Shown in pieces: positions 18,037 to 26,775 of a DNA stretch of 64,000 bases. The number at the start of each line of letters is the position of its first letter. Position 1 is the first letter of the stretch. The position numbers were made by a program, and so were the translations under genes. The notes under the pieces are model-generated. The model ran no database searches. It had not been told where the DNA came from and saw nothing but the letters and a program-made list of their open reading frames with translations. Origin of the DNA: Thioclava indica (GTDB lineage Bacteria > Pseudomonadota > Alphaproteobacteria > Rhodobacterales > Rhodobacteraceae); assembly GCF_000714545.1 (NCBI RefSeq), contig NZ_AUNB01000001.1:1-64000 (forward strand). The letters run 5' to 3'.

Positions 18037-19088
18037 CCCTCCATCTCCGCGAGTTTGGCCGCCTGGTCGTCAGCGATCAGCGCGTCCAGCACCTCGTCCA
18101 GCTCGCCCTCCATCGCCTGCGCCAACGCGTAGATCGTGAGGTTGATCCGGTGATCGGTCAGCCGCCCTTGCGGGAAGTTATAGGTGCGGATGCGTTCCGA
18201 GCGATCCCCCGAACCGACCTGCGATTTACGGCTTTCGGCGCGCTCAGAAGCGGCGCGGTCGCGCTCGGCCTCGTAAAGACGCGCGCGCAGAACGGCCATC
18301 GCGTTGGCGCGGTTCTGGTGTTGGGATTTCTCTGAACTGGTCACCACGATACCGGTCGGGATATGGGTGATGCGCACCGCCGAGTCGGTGGTGTTGACGT
18401 GCTGGCCGCCGGCGCCGGAGGCCCGCATTGTATCGATGCGAATGTCGCCTGCGGGGATGTCGATATCAACGTCTTCGGCTTCGGGCAGCACGGCCACGGT
18501 GGCCGCCGAGGTGTGGATGCGCCCGCCGGCCTCGGTTTCGGGTACGCGCTGCACGCGATGCACGCCGGATTCGAACTTGAGCCGCGCGAACACACCCGCG
18601 CCCTCAATCCGCGCAACCGCCTCTTTGACGCCGCCAAGTTCGGTCTGCGTCAGCTCCATCAGCTCAAAGCGCCAGCCCTGCTTCTCGGCGTATTTTTGAT
18701 ACATCCGCAGCAGATCACCGGCAAATAGCGCGGCCTCTTCGCCCCCTGTTCCGGGACGGATTTCCAAGATCGCCGGGCGCGCATCGGCGGCATCTTTGGG
18801 CAGCAATGCCAGACGCAACGCCTGCTCCATTTCTGGGATGCGCGCTTTCAACTCCGGCAGTTCTTCCTCGGCGAGGCCCTTCATCTCGGGGTCCTCCAGC
18901 CAGCCCTCGGCCTCGGCCAGATCGGCGCGCGCGCGTTGCCACTCTTCAATCTGGGCGACGACGGGTTTCAGCTCGGAATATTCACGGCTGATCTGGGCAA
19001 TTTTCGCCGGATCGGCACCCGCAGACAGTTGCGCTTCGAGAAATTCGAAACGGGCAAGGATCTGGGCAAGTTTTTCTTCGGGCAACAT
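18033..19088 (-). CDS. prfA: Peptide chain release factor 1
   Basis: A 351-residue class I release factor that reads UAA and UAG. The GGQ peptidyl-hydrolysis motif is at 227-229. The codon-recognition tripeptide region reads [14 protein letters not shown], with P-E-T at 183-185, the RF1-type Pro-x-Thr. Length is normal. Because this factor reads UAG, the amber codon at 20494 in the ene-reductase gene should act as a true stop. Confidence 0.97.
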   Translation of the reverse strand: MLPEEKLAQILARFEFLEAQLSAGADPAKIAQISREYSELKPVVAQIEEWQRARADLAEAEGWLEDPEMKGLAEEELPELKARIPEMEQALRLALLPKDAADARPAILEIRPGTGGEEAALFAGDLLRMYQKYAEKQGWRFELMELTQTELGGVKEAVARIEGAGVFARLKFESGVHRVQRVPETEAGGRIHTSAATVAVLPEAEDVDIDIPAGDIRIDTMRASGAGGQHVNTTDSAVRITHIPTGIVVTSSEKSQHQNRANAMAVLRARLYEAERDRAASERAESRKSQVGSGDRSERIRTYNFPQGRLTDHRINLTIYALAQAMEGELDEVLDALIADDQAAKLAEMEG

Positions 19089-19210
19089 GCAAGCGGTTTG
19101 GCGTGAAGCGCCCCGTTGGTCAAGTGGGCGCGAAGCGGTGTTGCAAGGTGACGCGCGCGCCCTGCCCTGCTAAAGCGGTTTCAGGGAGAAATTCGGGAGA
19201 GAATAAACCG

Positions 19211-19669
19211 ATGCGTGCCGCTCTGATCGCACCAAGTCTGATCGCACCAAGTCTGATCATCGCGCACCTTGCGCTTATCGCGCCGCTGCTTGCCACACCC
19301 GCGCTGGCGCAAGAGGCGCCCGCGATTGAGGCGATGAACGAGTATATGATGTTTTCGGGCTATGAAGACGGCATCATCCTACCCGAGCAGATCGACCGCG
19401 AGGTGTTTGACAGCGTGCTATTCGTAGACACGCGCAATGCCGAGCAATTCGACCATGAAACGATCCCCGGCGCGGTCAATATCGAATGGCGCGAAGTGCT
19501 GGATCGCATCGACGAAATCCCGGTTGATCGCAAGACGGTGGTGTTTTGCAATACCGGCACACTAAGCGCGCAGGCCGCGTTCGCGCTGCGCGTGGCGGGG
19601 CGCAAGAATGTGGTGGTGTTGCAGACCGGGCTGAACGGTTGGCGCGAATGGGCGGCTTATAAACCCTAG
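19211..19669 (+). CDS. Secreted rhodanese-like domain protein
   Basis: A 152-residue protein with an N-terminal signal peptide ending near ALAQ and one rhodanese domain. The domain has DTRNAEQFDHETIPGAVNIEW and the active-site loop VFCNTGTLSAQAA, with the catalytic Cys. It is therefore a potentially active periplasmic sulfurtransferase or sulfane-sulfur carrier. The signal peptide's hydrophobic part carries a 15-bp tandem duplication. The start at 19211 is chosen because upstream in-frame sequence is not signal-like. It precedes sufT on the same strand. Confidence 0.85.
   Translation: MRAALIAPSLIAPSLIIAHLALIAPLLATPALAQEAPAIEAMNEYMMFSGYEDGIILPEQIDREVFDSVLFVDTRNAEQFDHETIPGAVNIEWREVLDRIDEIPVDRKTVVFCNTGTLSAQAAFALRVAGRKNVVVLQTGLNGWREWAAYKP
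19222..19258 (+). repeat. 15-bp tandem repeat in a signal peptide
   Basis: The unit TCTGATCGCACCAAG occurs twice exactly (19222-19236, 19237-19251), followed by the first seven bases of a third copy. It encodes LIAPS-LIAPS in the hydrophobic core of the rhodanese signal peptide. Gain or loss of a unit would keep the frame. Confidence 0.9.
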
Positions 19670-19762
19670 GCTCACGCTTGCGTCATGACGCGCTCTCTTT
19701 ACCCCGGCCGCACATTCCCTATATAAACAGTCGAGTTATCCGCGAACCGCGAGAGAGACCCC

Positions 19763-20128
19763 ATGACCGCCAGTCCCGAAGAGCCCCTAGAGGGCACGCC
19801 GCTGATCAAGCCCTCAACCACCGATCATCCGCTTTATGAGCAGGTGGTGGATGCCTGTCGCACCGTCTATGACCCCGAAATTCCGGTCAATATCTATGAC
19901 CTTGGCCTGATCTACACGATTGAGATCACGCCGGAAAACGAGGCCAAGCTGATCATGACGCTGACCGCGCCGGGCTGTCCGGTCGCCGGTGAAATGCCGG
20001 GCTGGGTGCAAGATGCGGTGGCCTCGGTCGGGGGTTTGCGCGATGTCGATGTCGAGATGACCTTTGATCCGCAATGGGGCATGGACATGATGTCGGACGA
20101 GGCACGCCTCGAACTGGGCTTTATGTAA
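19763..20128 (+). CDS. sufT: SUF-type Fe-S assembly protein, MIP18/DUF59 family
   Basis: A 121-residue protein of the MIP18 (DUF59) family. VYDPEIPVNIYDLGLIY and LTAPGCPVAGEMPGWV, with the conserved Cys, are diagnostic. Homologues act in iron-sulfur cluster maturation, and SufT is the usual name for this short form. A GAGAGA site precedes the ATG. A strong terminator follows, separating it from the broken ene-reductase. An IscA/SufA-type carrier lies 2.7 kb further on. Confidence 0.88.
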   Translation: MTASPEEPLEGTPLIKPSTTDHPLYEQVVDACRTVYDPEIPVNIYDLGLIYTIEITPENEAKLIMTLTAPGCPVAGEMPGWVQDAVASVGGLRDVDVEMTFDPQWGMDMMSDEARLELGFM

Positions 20129-20150
20129 CTTTTTGTGATGCGCTTTTTTT

Positions 20151-20192
20151 GCGGGACGGTGCGGGGCGATCCGCGCCGTCCCTTGCATTTTT
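20151..20192 (+). terminator. Rho-independent terminator after sufT
   Basis: GGGACGGTGCGG pairs with CCGCGCCGTCCC around a GGCGAT loop, followed by TTGCATTTTT. Confidence 0.85.
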
Positions 20193-20292
20193 GTACACCC
20201 CTCTCGCGCAAGGGACCGCCTTGCCGCATGTGCCACGCGCCCCATCTCGAGGGGACAACAAAGACCTCCCCACGCAAAGACAAAGGCGCATA

Positions 20293-21363
20293 ATGACCGA
20301 TATGCTTTTCACCCCCACCACGCTTGGCCAGATCGAGATTGCCAACCGTTTCGTCATGGCCCAGCTGACGCGCAACCGCGCCCCCGATCTGGCACCGACC
20401 GATCTGACGGTGCAGTATTACCGCCAGCGCGCCACCGCCGGTTTGATCATCTCGGAAGGCACGCAAATTTCGCCGATGGGTCAGGGCTATGCCTAGACGC
20501 CGGGCATTTATAATGACGCGCAGGTCGCGGGCTGGCGCAAGGTCACCGATGCGGTGCATGGCGCGGGCTCCAAGATCGTCGCGCAGATCTGGCATGTCGG
20601 GCGCATTTCCGTGCCTCAACTGCTGGACGGGCGCGATCCGGTTGCGCCCTCGGCCATTGCGGCGGGCGCGAAGACCTTTGATGGCACCGGATTCGTCGAA
20701 ACGCGCGTGCCCCATGCGCTTACGGTTGAGGAAATTGCTGCCACGCTTGCAGATTATCGCAACGCGGCGGAATGCGCTAAGCGCGCTGGCTTTGACGGGG
20801 TCGAGATCCACGCCGCCAACGGCTATCTGATCGACCAGTTCCTGCGCGATACGTCGAACACGCGCACCGACAGCTATGGTGGCTCGATCGAGAACCGCAC
20901 GCGGTTCCTGCGCGAGGTGGTTGAAACGGTCATTGGCATCTGGGGGCCGGGGCGCGTGGGCATCCGCCTGTCGCCGTGGTCGAATGCAAACAATGTCGGG
21001 ATTTCCAGCGATACGCCCGAATTGTTCGCCGCCGTGGTCGATTTCCTGAACACGCAGGATCTGGCCTTTGTGCACCTGATCGAGGGGCAAACGGGCGGTC
21101 CGCGCGACTGGCCTGAAGGGGCGATTGAAGCCCTGCGCAATCGCGTTACCGCGCCCTATATCGCCAATAACGGCTATAGCCACGAGATGGCCGAGGCGGC
21201 GCTGAATGAGGGCGCGGCAGCAGTCGCGTTCGGGCGGTTGTTCATCGCCAATCCCGACCTGCCCCAGCGCTTCAAGGCGGGGGCCGATCTGAACCCGCTG
21301 GACGGCGATCATCTGTATGGTGGCGGGGCCGAAGGCTACACGGATTACCCCACGCTGGATTAA
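20293..21363 (+). pseudogene. Old Yellow Enzyme (NADH:flavin oxidoreductase) interrupted by an in-frame TAG
   Basis: Read through, this is a full-length 356-residue ene-reductase: N-terminal LFTPTTLGQIEIANR, QIWHVGRIS, and HAANGYLIDQFLRDTSN plus SYGGSIENRTRFLREV, the FMN-barrel signature. Codon 68 (20494-20496) is TAG within GYA*TPGIYNDAQVAGW. Family members usually have an aromatic residue there, and TGG to TAG is one base change. No frameshift is seen. An internal ATG at 20554 could give a 269-residue fragment lacking the first FMN-binding strands. I call it a recent pseudogene, unless the base is a sequencing error or the stop is suppressed. Confidence 0.85.
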
Positions 21364-21383
21364 GGCATCATTCATACGGCAAA

Positions 21384-21415
21384 GAAATGCAGGCTTTATA
21401 GCCTGCATTTTTCTT
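21384..21415. terminator. Palindrome: terminator of the ene-reductase and/or operator for satD
   Basis: AAATGCAGGC-TTTATA-GCCTGCATTT is a perfect 10-bp stem followed by a T-rich run (TTTTTCTTTT), a good terminator. The TGCAGG/CCTGCA half-sites recur at 21447-21467 before the SatD start, so the element may also bind a regulator. Confidence 0.75.
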
Positions 21416-21446
21416 TTCGCAGGTAAAATAACTTGCATTACACAAC

Positions 21447-21468
21447 ATGCAGGCATTACAACCTGCAT
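21447..21468. promoter_or_regulatory. Second TGCAGG-N8-CCTGCA palindrome, candidate operator
   Basis: ATGCAGG-CATTACAA... CCTGCAT abuts the SatD start codon. It repeats the half-sites of the palindrome about 60 bp upstream but lacks a T-run. A third TTGCAT box lies at 21434. Two like sites around the presumed promoter suggest looping or repression, perhaps by the SatD-like protein itself, which has a helix-turn-helix. Confidence 0.55.
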
Positions 21469-22074
21469 ATGAGCCACATCAGCGTCCTCACCGGCGACCT
21501 TGTCGCCTCGTCTCGCCTCTCAAGCCACGCGCTGGATGCAGCCCTTGGGGCTGTGAAACAGGCGTGTGGCGACTTGAGCCCAGCCATTGGCGCAACCCGG
21601 TTTGCGCGCAATCGCGGCGATGGCTGGCAAATCGCGCTGGACGCGCCGCGTTTTCAGGCCCGTCTTGCGTTGCTGATCCGCGCCGATCTGCGCGCGCTTG
21701 GCCCCGAGCTTTCAACCCGTATCGCGATTGCGCGGGGCGCAGGCAGCTTACCCGACACGGCGGATCTGAACGCAGCGCACGGACCGGTTTTTACCGCCTC
21801 GGGGCAGTTGCTTGATACGCTTGAGGGGCCGCGCATCGCCTATGCCGGGGGCGGTGCATTGGGCGCGGCGCTGCGCCTGTTTGACCACATCTCGCAGGGC
21901 TGGACACAGGCGCAGGCGCGCGCGATGGTGCCGATGCTGCGCCTCGATCCGCCCACCCAGACCGCCGCGAGCGCCGAGATCGGCATTACCCGCCAATCGC
22001 TGGCTCAGGCCTTGCACGGCGCGGGCTATGAGGCGATCCTCGCGGCGTTGCAGATGATTGAGGAGCGCGCATGA
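21469..22074 (+). CDS. SatD family-like protein with C-terminal helix-turn-helix
   Basis: A 201-residue cytoplasmic protein resembling the SatD family, whose function is not established. Visible in order: N-terminal strand with Asp (VLTGDLVASSRLS, D10), RNRGDGWQIAL (D51), STRIAIARGAG (82-92), GPVFTASGQLLDTL, and a C-terminal helix-turn-helix (about 167-188, SAEIGITRQSLAQAL). The two Asp-bearing strands and the R-I-A-I strand resemble the palm fold of class III nucleotide cyclases, but the transition-state Asn/Arg helix is not obvious. The start at 21469 directly follows a palindrome. It overlaps the DUF3307 gene by ATGA, so the two probably work together. Confidence 0.7.
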   Translation: MSHISVLTGDLVASSRLSSHALDAALGAVKQACGDLSPAIGATRFARNRGDGWQIALDAPRFQARLALLIRADLRALGPELSTRIAIARGAGSLPDTADLNAAHGPVFTASGQLLDTLEGPRIAYAGGGALGAALRLFDHISQGWTQAQARAMVPMLRLDPPTQTAASAEIGITRQSLAQALHGAGYEAILAALQMIEERA

Positions 22075-22814
22075 TAGAAACCTTCACCGCCCTGATCTGC
22101 GCCCATGTGTTGGCCGATTTCGCGTTGCAAAGCAATGCGATGGTTGCAGGCAAAGCGCGTCGTGACATGCCCGTTTTCGCTACTCACCTGGCGATTCTTA
22201 TCGCGCTGAGCGCTCTGGCATTGCTGCAGTTCTCTGCCGCCTTTCTCGCCGCGCTGATCCTTGTCGGGCTCAGCCATTTTCTGATCGACATCGCCAAAAC
22301 CTTTGCCCCCAAAAACCGCGCATTGATGGCGTTTATCACCGATCAAGGCGCGCATCTGATCGCCACCGCCGCCATTGCCGCCGCCTTCCCCGGCCTGTTT
22401 GCCAACGCGCTTTGGGCGGGCCAAAGCTGGCTGCCCGGCACGCTGGCGCTGATTTCCGGTGGGATAGTGACGATCCGCGCAGGCGGCTTTGCGGTTGGCT
22501 TGCTGATGGCGCGTTTTGACGACAAAGCCCCGCCCGAGGGGCTCCCCGAAGGCGGTCGCCTGATTGGCCAGCTTGAACGCGGCGTAATCTTTTTGCTGGT
22601 ACTGGCCGGTCAACCCGGTGCGATTGGCTTTTTGATCGCGGCCAAGTCGATCCTGCGCTTTGAGGCGGTGTCGAAAGACGGTGCCAATCCCAAAAGCGAA
22701 TATGTCATCATCGGCACGCTGGCCTCGTTTGGTTGGGCTTTGGGCGGCGCTTACGCCACGCTTGCGCTGATGACCCACCTCGCCCCCCTTGGAATTCTGC
22801 CCTCGGCGAACTAG
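22071..22814 (+). CDS. DUF3307 integral membrane protein
   Basis: A 247-residue membrane protein with about six hydrophobic segments. The N-terminus ICAHVLADFALQSNAMV and LVGLSHFLIDIAKTF carry the HxxxDFxxQ and SHFxxD patterns of the DUF3307 family. A charged loop (ARFDDKAPPEGLPEGGRLIGQLER) lies in the middle. The function is unknown. It is translationally coupled to the SatD-like gene, a pairing I believe recurs in other bacteria, so it is likely the membrane partner or target of that protein. Confidence 0.82.
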   Translation: MIETFTALICAHVLADFALQSNAMVAGKARRDMPVFATHLAILIALSALALLQFSAAFLAALILVGLSHFLIDIAKTFAPKNRALMAFITDQGAHLIATAAIAAAFPGLFANALWAGQSWLPGTLALISGGIVTIRAGGFAVGLLMARFDDKAPPEGLPEGGRLIGQLERGVIFLLVLAGQPGAIGFLIAAKSILRFEAVSKDGANPKSEYVIIGTLASFGWALGGAYATLALMTHLAPLGILPSAN

Positions 22815-22838
22815 ATTTGACTCACAAGGAGAGCCCCC

Positions 22839-23210
22839 ATGTTCAACGTTCCCGGACAAGACCCCGTCACGATGACCGACGCCGCCGTGGCCCAAATCGC
22901 CAAGCTGATGGCGCGTGAAAACGCCGCTGGCTTTCGCATTGGCGTCAAAAAGGGCGGCTGTGCGGGCATGGAATACACGATGGAAATCGCCGCCGAGGCA
23001 GGCCCGATGGATATCGTGGTGGAAAATGGCCCCGCGCGCGTGCTGATCGCCCCGATGGCGCAGATGTTCATGCTGGGCACCGAGATTGATTACGAAACGG
23101 GCTTGCTTGAAAGCGGCTTCAAGTTTCGCAATCCCAATGTCGTCGAGGCCTGCGGCTGCGGTGAATCGATCAAATTCGCCGATATGGACGCTGCAGACGC
23201 CAAGGCCTAA
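22839..23210 (+). CDS. sufA: IscA/SufA/ErpA-type Fe-S carrier (HesB family)
   Basis: A 123-residue A-type carrier that receives and delivers iron-sulfur clusters. The three ligand cysteines are Cys41 (KKGGCAGMEY) and Cys105/Cys107 (VEACGCGES), with the usual spacing. An AAGGAG site precedes the ATG. The gene is 24 bp after DUF3307 but is functionally linked rather to sufT upstream. The symbol is approximate, since A-type carriers are hard to tell apart. Confidence 0.88.
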   Translation: MFNVPGQDPVTMTDAAVAQIAKLMARENAAGFRIGVKKGGCAGMEYTMEIAAEAGPMDIVVENGPARVLIAPMAQMFMLGTEIDYETGLLESGFKFRNPNVVEACGCGESIKFADMDAADAKA

Positions 23211-23289
23211 GCCTCTGCGCGTTTTTGCCCTTTGCGCTGCCCCGCGCCCTGCCCTAATCTGCCCGCATAATCATTGAGGGAGAGAGCGC

Positions 23290-24033
23290 ATGCGCACGAA
23301 ACTGGCCGCTGGCAATTGGAAAATGAACGGGCTTAAGGCGGATCTGGCCGAGGTTGAGGCTTTGGTCGCCGCACATCCCTCGCCGCTCTGCGATGTTCTG
23401 CTATGTCCGCCCGCGACGCTGATTTCGGCGATGGCGCAGGTGGCAGGCGCAAGCCTTGATGTGGGCGCGCAGGATTGTCACATGAAGGGCTCGGGCGCGC
23501 ATACCGGTGATATTTCGGCGGCAATGATCGCCGATGCCGGAGGCAGCCACGCCATTGTCGGGCATTCCGAACGCCGCGCTGATCACCATGAAAGCGATGT
23601 GATGGTGCGCGCCAAGGCCGAGGCCGCGATCGAGGGCGGTCTGATCGCCGTGATCTGCGTTGGCGAGACCGAAAGCCAGCGCGACGCGGGCGAAACGCTA
23701 ACGATTATTGGCAATCAGCTTAAAGGCTCGCTGCCCGATCATGCGACGGCCGCCAATACCGTCGTGGCCTACGAACCGGTCTGGGCGATTGGCACCGGGC
23801 GCACGCCGACGCTGGAACAGATCGCCGAGGTCCATGACTTCATGCGCAACGCCTTGGTCAAACGCTTTGGCGCTGAGGGCGACGGGATGCGGCTGCTTTA
23901 TGGCGGCTCGGTCAAACCCTCCAATGCCACCGAGATCTTCGCCGTCTCCAATGTCGATGGCGCGCTGGTCGGCGGGGCCTCGCTCAAGGCCGCTGATTTC
24001 GGCGCGATTATCGCCGCGTTGGACGCTGCTTGA
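23290..24033 (+). CDS. tpiA: Triosephosphate isomerase
   Basis: A 247-residue glycolytic enzyme interconverting DHAP and glyceraldehyde 3-phosphate. The N-terminal AAGNWKMNG, the electrophile His92 (VGHSERR), the catalytic Glu162 ([11 protein letters not shown]) and phosphate-binding [10 protein letters not shown] are all present. A GAGGGAGAGAG stretch precedes the ATG. A perfect 12-bp hairpin follows the gene. Confidence 0.97.
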   Translation: MRTKLAAGNWKMNGLKADLAEVEALVAAHPSPLCDVLLCPPATLISAMAQVAGASLDVGAQDCHMKGSGAHTGDISAAMIADAGGSHAIVGHSERRADHHESDVMVRAKAEAAIEGGLIAVICVGETESQRDAGETLTIIGNQLKGSLPDHATAANTVVAYEPVWAIGTGRTPTLEQIAEVHDFMRNALVKRFGAEGDGMRLLYGGSVKPSNATEIFAVSNVDGALVGGASLKAADFGAIIAALDAA

Positions 24034-24348
24034 TCCGCGCCCGCGCGGCATCCGTTTTCACGCGATGCCGCGCGGCCCCAACTGTAAACCGCTCGCGCAG
24101 GGGCTTGACTTTGCGCTCAAACTCCCCCATTTGACGCTCAATGGTTGCTGCGCTGCCGCGTGAGTAAGCCTGCGCCCCTCCCTTAAGGCGCATCAGCAAC
24201 CGCCAAACTTCCGTTCCCCATCACGCAGGGTTCTCAAGGCAAACGGCGAGATGCGCCGCGCGCCACCAACCCTGTTGCCCGCCTCCCGCATGATCGGGAC
24301 GTGCAGCACATTGCGCGCGCCAGTCCGGCTTGCGCCAAAGGATTTATT
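24034..24348. other. Non-coding gap with a strong hairpin
   Basis: A 315-bp gap between tpiA and the helicase. It holds a perfect hairpin: CCGCGCGGCATC at 24041-24052 pairs with GATGCCGCGCGG at 24064-24075, with no T-run. A 63-codon antisense reading frame (24008-24199) overlaps the tpiA end and shows no recognisable features. The rest presumably carries the helicase promoter, which I could not define. Confidence 0.5.
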
Positions 24349-25671
24349 TTGTCCGACTTTACCACTCTCGGCCTTGCGCCGGCCCTGATCGAAGCCCTCA
24401 CCAAGAACGGCCTGACCAAACCCACCCCGATCCAGCTGCGCGCGATCCCGCTTGCCCTTGGTGGGCGTGACGTGATGGGCTTGGCCCAGACCGGCACCGG
24501 CAAAACGCTGGCTTTCGGCCTGCCGCTGATTGATCAATTGCTCGCCGAACCCGGCAAGCCCGCCCCGAAAACCGTCAAGGCGCTGATCCTTGCCCCCACC
24601 CGCGAGCTGGTCAACCAGATCGCCGACAGCCTGCGCACGCTGACCGGAGACACCAAAGTCAAGGTCGCAACCGTCGTGGGCGGCCAGTCGATCAACCGTC
24701 AAATCGGGCTGATGCATCGCGGCAATGACATTCTCGTCGCCACGCCCGGCCGTCTGATCGACCTGATGGACCGCCGCGCGGTGGATCTGTCGACCGTGCG
24801 CTATCTGGTGCTGGATGAGGCCGACCAGATGCTCGACATGGGCTTTATCCACGCGCTGCGCCGGATTGCACCGAAACTGGGCACGCCGCGCCAGACCATG
24901 CTGTTCTCGGCCACGATGCCCAAACAGATGGACGAGCTCTCGCGCGCCTATCTGGTCAACCCCGAGCGCGTGCAGGTCACGCCCCCCGGCAAAGCCGCCG
25001 ACAAGGTCACCCAATCGGTGCACTACCTTGATGGCAAAATGGCCAAAGGCAACAAGCTGCGCGATATCCTGTCCGCAGATATGGATGCGCTGACGCTGGT
25101 GTTTTCGCGCACCAAACATGGCGCGGAAAAGCTGATGAAGGGGCTGGTCGCTGATGGCTATAACGCCGCCTCGATCCATGGCAACAAATCGCAAGGCCAG
25201 CGCGATCGCGCGATCAAGGCGTTCCGCGATGGCTCGATCAACGTGCTGGTGGCCACCGATGTGGCAGCGCGCGGGATCGACATTCCCGGCGTGTCTTATG
25301 TGATCAACTTCGATCTGCCCGAAGTGCCTGACGCCTATGTTCACCGTATCGGACGCACCGCGCGCGCGGGTCGTGAGGGTGAGGCGATGTCGTTCTGCAC
25401 GCCCGAAGATGTGGACCTGTTGGTGCAGATCGAAAAGCTGATGAAGATCGAGATCCCAACGGCCTCGGGCGAGCGTCCCAACGCCGTCAACCGCCCCTCG
25501 ACGCGCAACCAGCGCGGCAAATCGGCGGGTAAAGCCAGCGGCGGACGTCGTGGCAATGGCGGTAACGGGGGCGGTCAGAAATTCGGCGCGCCCAAGGCCA
25601 ATCACGGCGGCCCGGCGGGCGCAAACGGTCAGGGCAAACGCCGCCGCCCGCGCCGCACCAACGCCGCCTGA
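24349..25671 (+). CDS. DEAD-box RNA helicase (RhlE-like)
   Basis: A 440-residue ATP-dependent RNA helicase. All core motifs are present: Q motif (PTPIQLRAIP), AQTGTGKT, PTRELVNQI, DEAD (VLDEADQMLDMG), SAT (FSATMP) and HRIGRTARAG. The C-terminal tail is Gly/Arg/Lys-rich and probably binds RNA. The TTG at 24349 is preferred: an AAAGGA site lies 7-12 bp upstream, and the peptide (M)SDFTTLGLAPALIEAL matches RhlE N-termini. Such helicases act in ribosome assembly and RNA decay, often in the cold. Confidence 0.93.
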   Translation: MSDFTTLGLAPALIEALTKNGLTKPTPIQLRAIPLALGGRDVMGLAQTGTGKTLAFGLPLIDQLLAEPGKPAPKTVKALILAPTRELVNQIADSLRTLTGDTKVKVATVVGGQSINRQIGLMHRGNDILVATPGRLIDLMDRRAVDLSTVRYLVLDEADQMLDMGFIHALRRIAPKLGTPRQTMLFSATMPKQMDELSRAYLVNPERVQVTPPGKAADKVTQSVHYLDGKMAKGNKLRDILSADMDALTLVFSRTKHGAEKLMKGLVADGYNAASIHGNKSQGQRDRAIKAFRDGSINVLVATDVAARGIDIPGVSYVINFDLPEVPDAYVHRIGRTARAGREGEAMSFCTPEDVDLLVQIEKLMKIEIPTASGERPNAVNRPSTRNQRGKSAGKASGGRRGNGGNGGGQKFGAPKANHGGPAGANGQGKRRRPRRTNAA

Positions 25672-25697
25672 TCTCTACGATTATCACATGACCTATT

Positions 25698-25732
25698 GGG
25701 GTGCGCAGGGGTCTGCGCACCCTTTGCTTTTT
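25698..25732 (+). terminator. Rho-independent terminator after the helicase
   Basis: GGGTGCGCAG and CTGCGCACCC form the stem, followed by TTTGCTTTTT. Confidence 0.88.
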
Positions 25733-25880
25733 CCGGGCGGCCCTCTGCCGGGCGAGCCGCCCTCAACGCCACCTCATCAGATCGTGCATTGCCGTGAGCG
25801 CGCACCAGTCTACCAAGAGAGGGGAGCGTTGCCCCTCGCGGCGACCGACCTTGCAATCGCAAACGAAAGTCGAAACCTAT

Positions 25881-26768
25881 ATGCTTTTTTCTCTCTATCG
25901 CGCGACGCGCCCCCTGCCCGCGCTTGGTGTCTCGCTAGGCCTGATCGGCGCGCTTGCCGCCCTGCCCGCGCTGGCGCAGACCGCCACGCAACCTGCGGCC
26001 ACCGCCGCCACGCCGGCCCCGGCCCCGATGCCGAAATCGGTCGATGTGCCTGACGCAGTGCAAGCCACGCTTAACAAGCTGACAGGCGGGACGACTAAAG
26101 TTCTGAGCGCATTTGAGGCCCCGGCCGGGCTGATCGGCCTCGCCGTCTCGCTTGGCCCGCAGAAAAACGCGATCCTCTATGCCACGCCGGACGGGAAATA
26201 CGTGATACAGGGCATGATCGTTTCGAGCGATGGCGAGAACATGACGCAAGCCGAAGCCAAGCAGATGCTGCCGCAACCGCCCGATGCGGCGGCGAATTTC
26301 GCCTCCCTCGACAAGACCCACAGCTACCTCTGGGGCAAGGCATCGGCGCCGAAAGAGATGTGGGTGCTGTTTGATCCCAACTGCATCTATTGCCACAAAG
26401 CCTATGACGCGCTCAAACCCGCCGTGAGCGCGGGCAAGGTGAAGGTCCATGTCATTCAGGCCGGCTTCCTCAAGGCAGATTCGATGCCCAAAGCCGCCGC
26501 AATCATGGCCGCGAAAGACCCCGCCGCAGCACTTGCCACGGATGAGAAAAACTTCGACGCGGCCAAGGAAGAAGGCAGCATCAAAGGCGATATGTCGGAT
26601 AAGGATGCGGTCGCGAAAGTCACGGCCAACAACACCTGGATGCAGGCCCAGGGCATCGGCGGCACGCCCTACGTTCTTTACAAGGACACCGCTGGCAAGG
26701 CGCAAGAGATCGCAGGATTTGACCCCAATATTGACGGGCTGCTGGCCAAGATCGGCCCCTCCAGCTAA
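25881..26768 (+). CDS. DsbC/DsbG-like periplasmic thiol:disulfide interchange protein
   Basis: A 295-residue exported protein. The signal peptide ends near PALAQ and is followed by an Ala/Pro/Thr-rich linker. The middle region (about 55-140) resembles a DsbC-type dimerisation domain. A thioredoxin-fold domain carries the redox motif CIYC (Cys168, Cys171; LFDPNCIYCHK) and a cis-Pro loop (GIGGTPYVLYKD). The predicted role is disulfide isomerisation or reduction in the periplasm. The ATG at 25881 gives a normal signal peptide. No dsbD partner is visible nearby. Confidence 0.87.
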   Translation: MLFSLYRATRPLPALGVSLGLIGALAALPALAQTATQPAATAATPAPAPMPKSVDVPDAVQATLNKLTGGTTKVLSAFEAPAGLIGLAVSLGPQKNAILYATPDGKYVIQGMIVSSDGENMTQAEAKQMLPQPPDAAANFASLDKTHSYLWGKASAPKEMWVLFDPNCIYCHKAYDALKPAVSAGKVKVHVIQAGFLKADSMPKAAAIMAAKDPAAALATDEKNFDAAKEEGSIKGDMSDKDAVAKVTANNTWMQAQGIGGTPYVLYKDTAGKAQEIAGFDPNIDGLLAKIGPSS

Positions 26769-26775
26769 GCGCGGC

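Noticed and set aside
19912-21477. 521-codon open frame on the minus strand
   Set aside because: It runs antisense to sufT, the ene-reductase and the satD promoter. High GC at third positions creates long antisense frames here; the protein has no recognisable domain.
24008-24199. 63-codon minus-strand frame in the tpiA-helicase gap
   Set aside because: It overlaps the tpiA end and shows no family similarity or ribosome site I trust.
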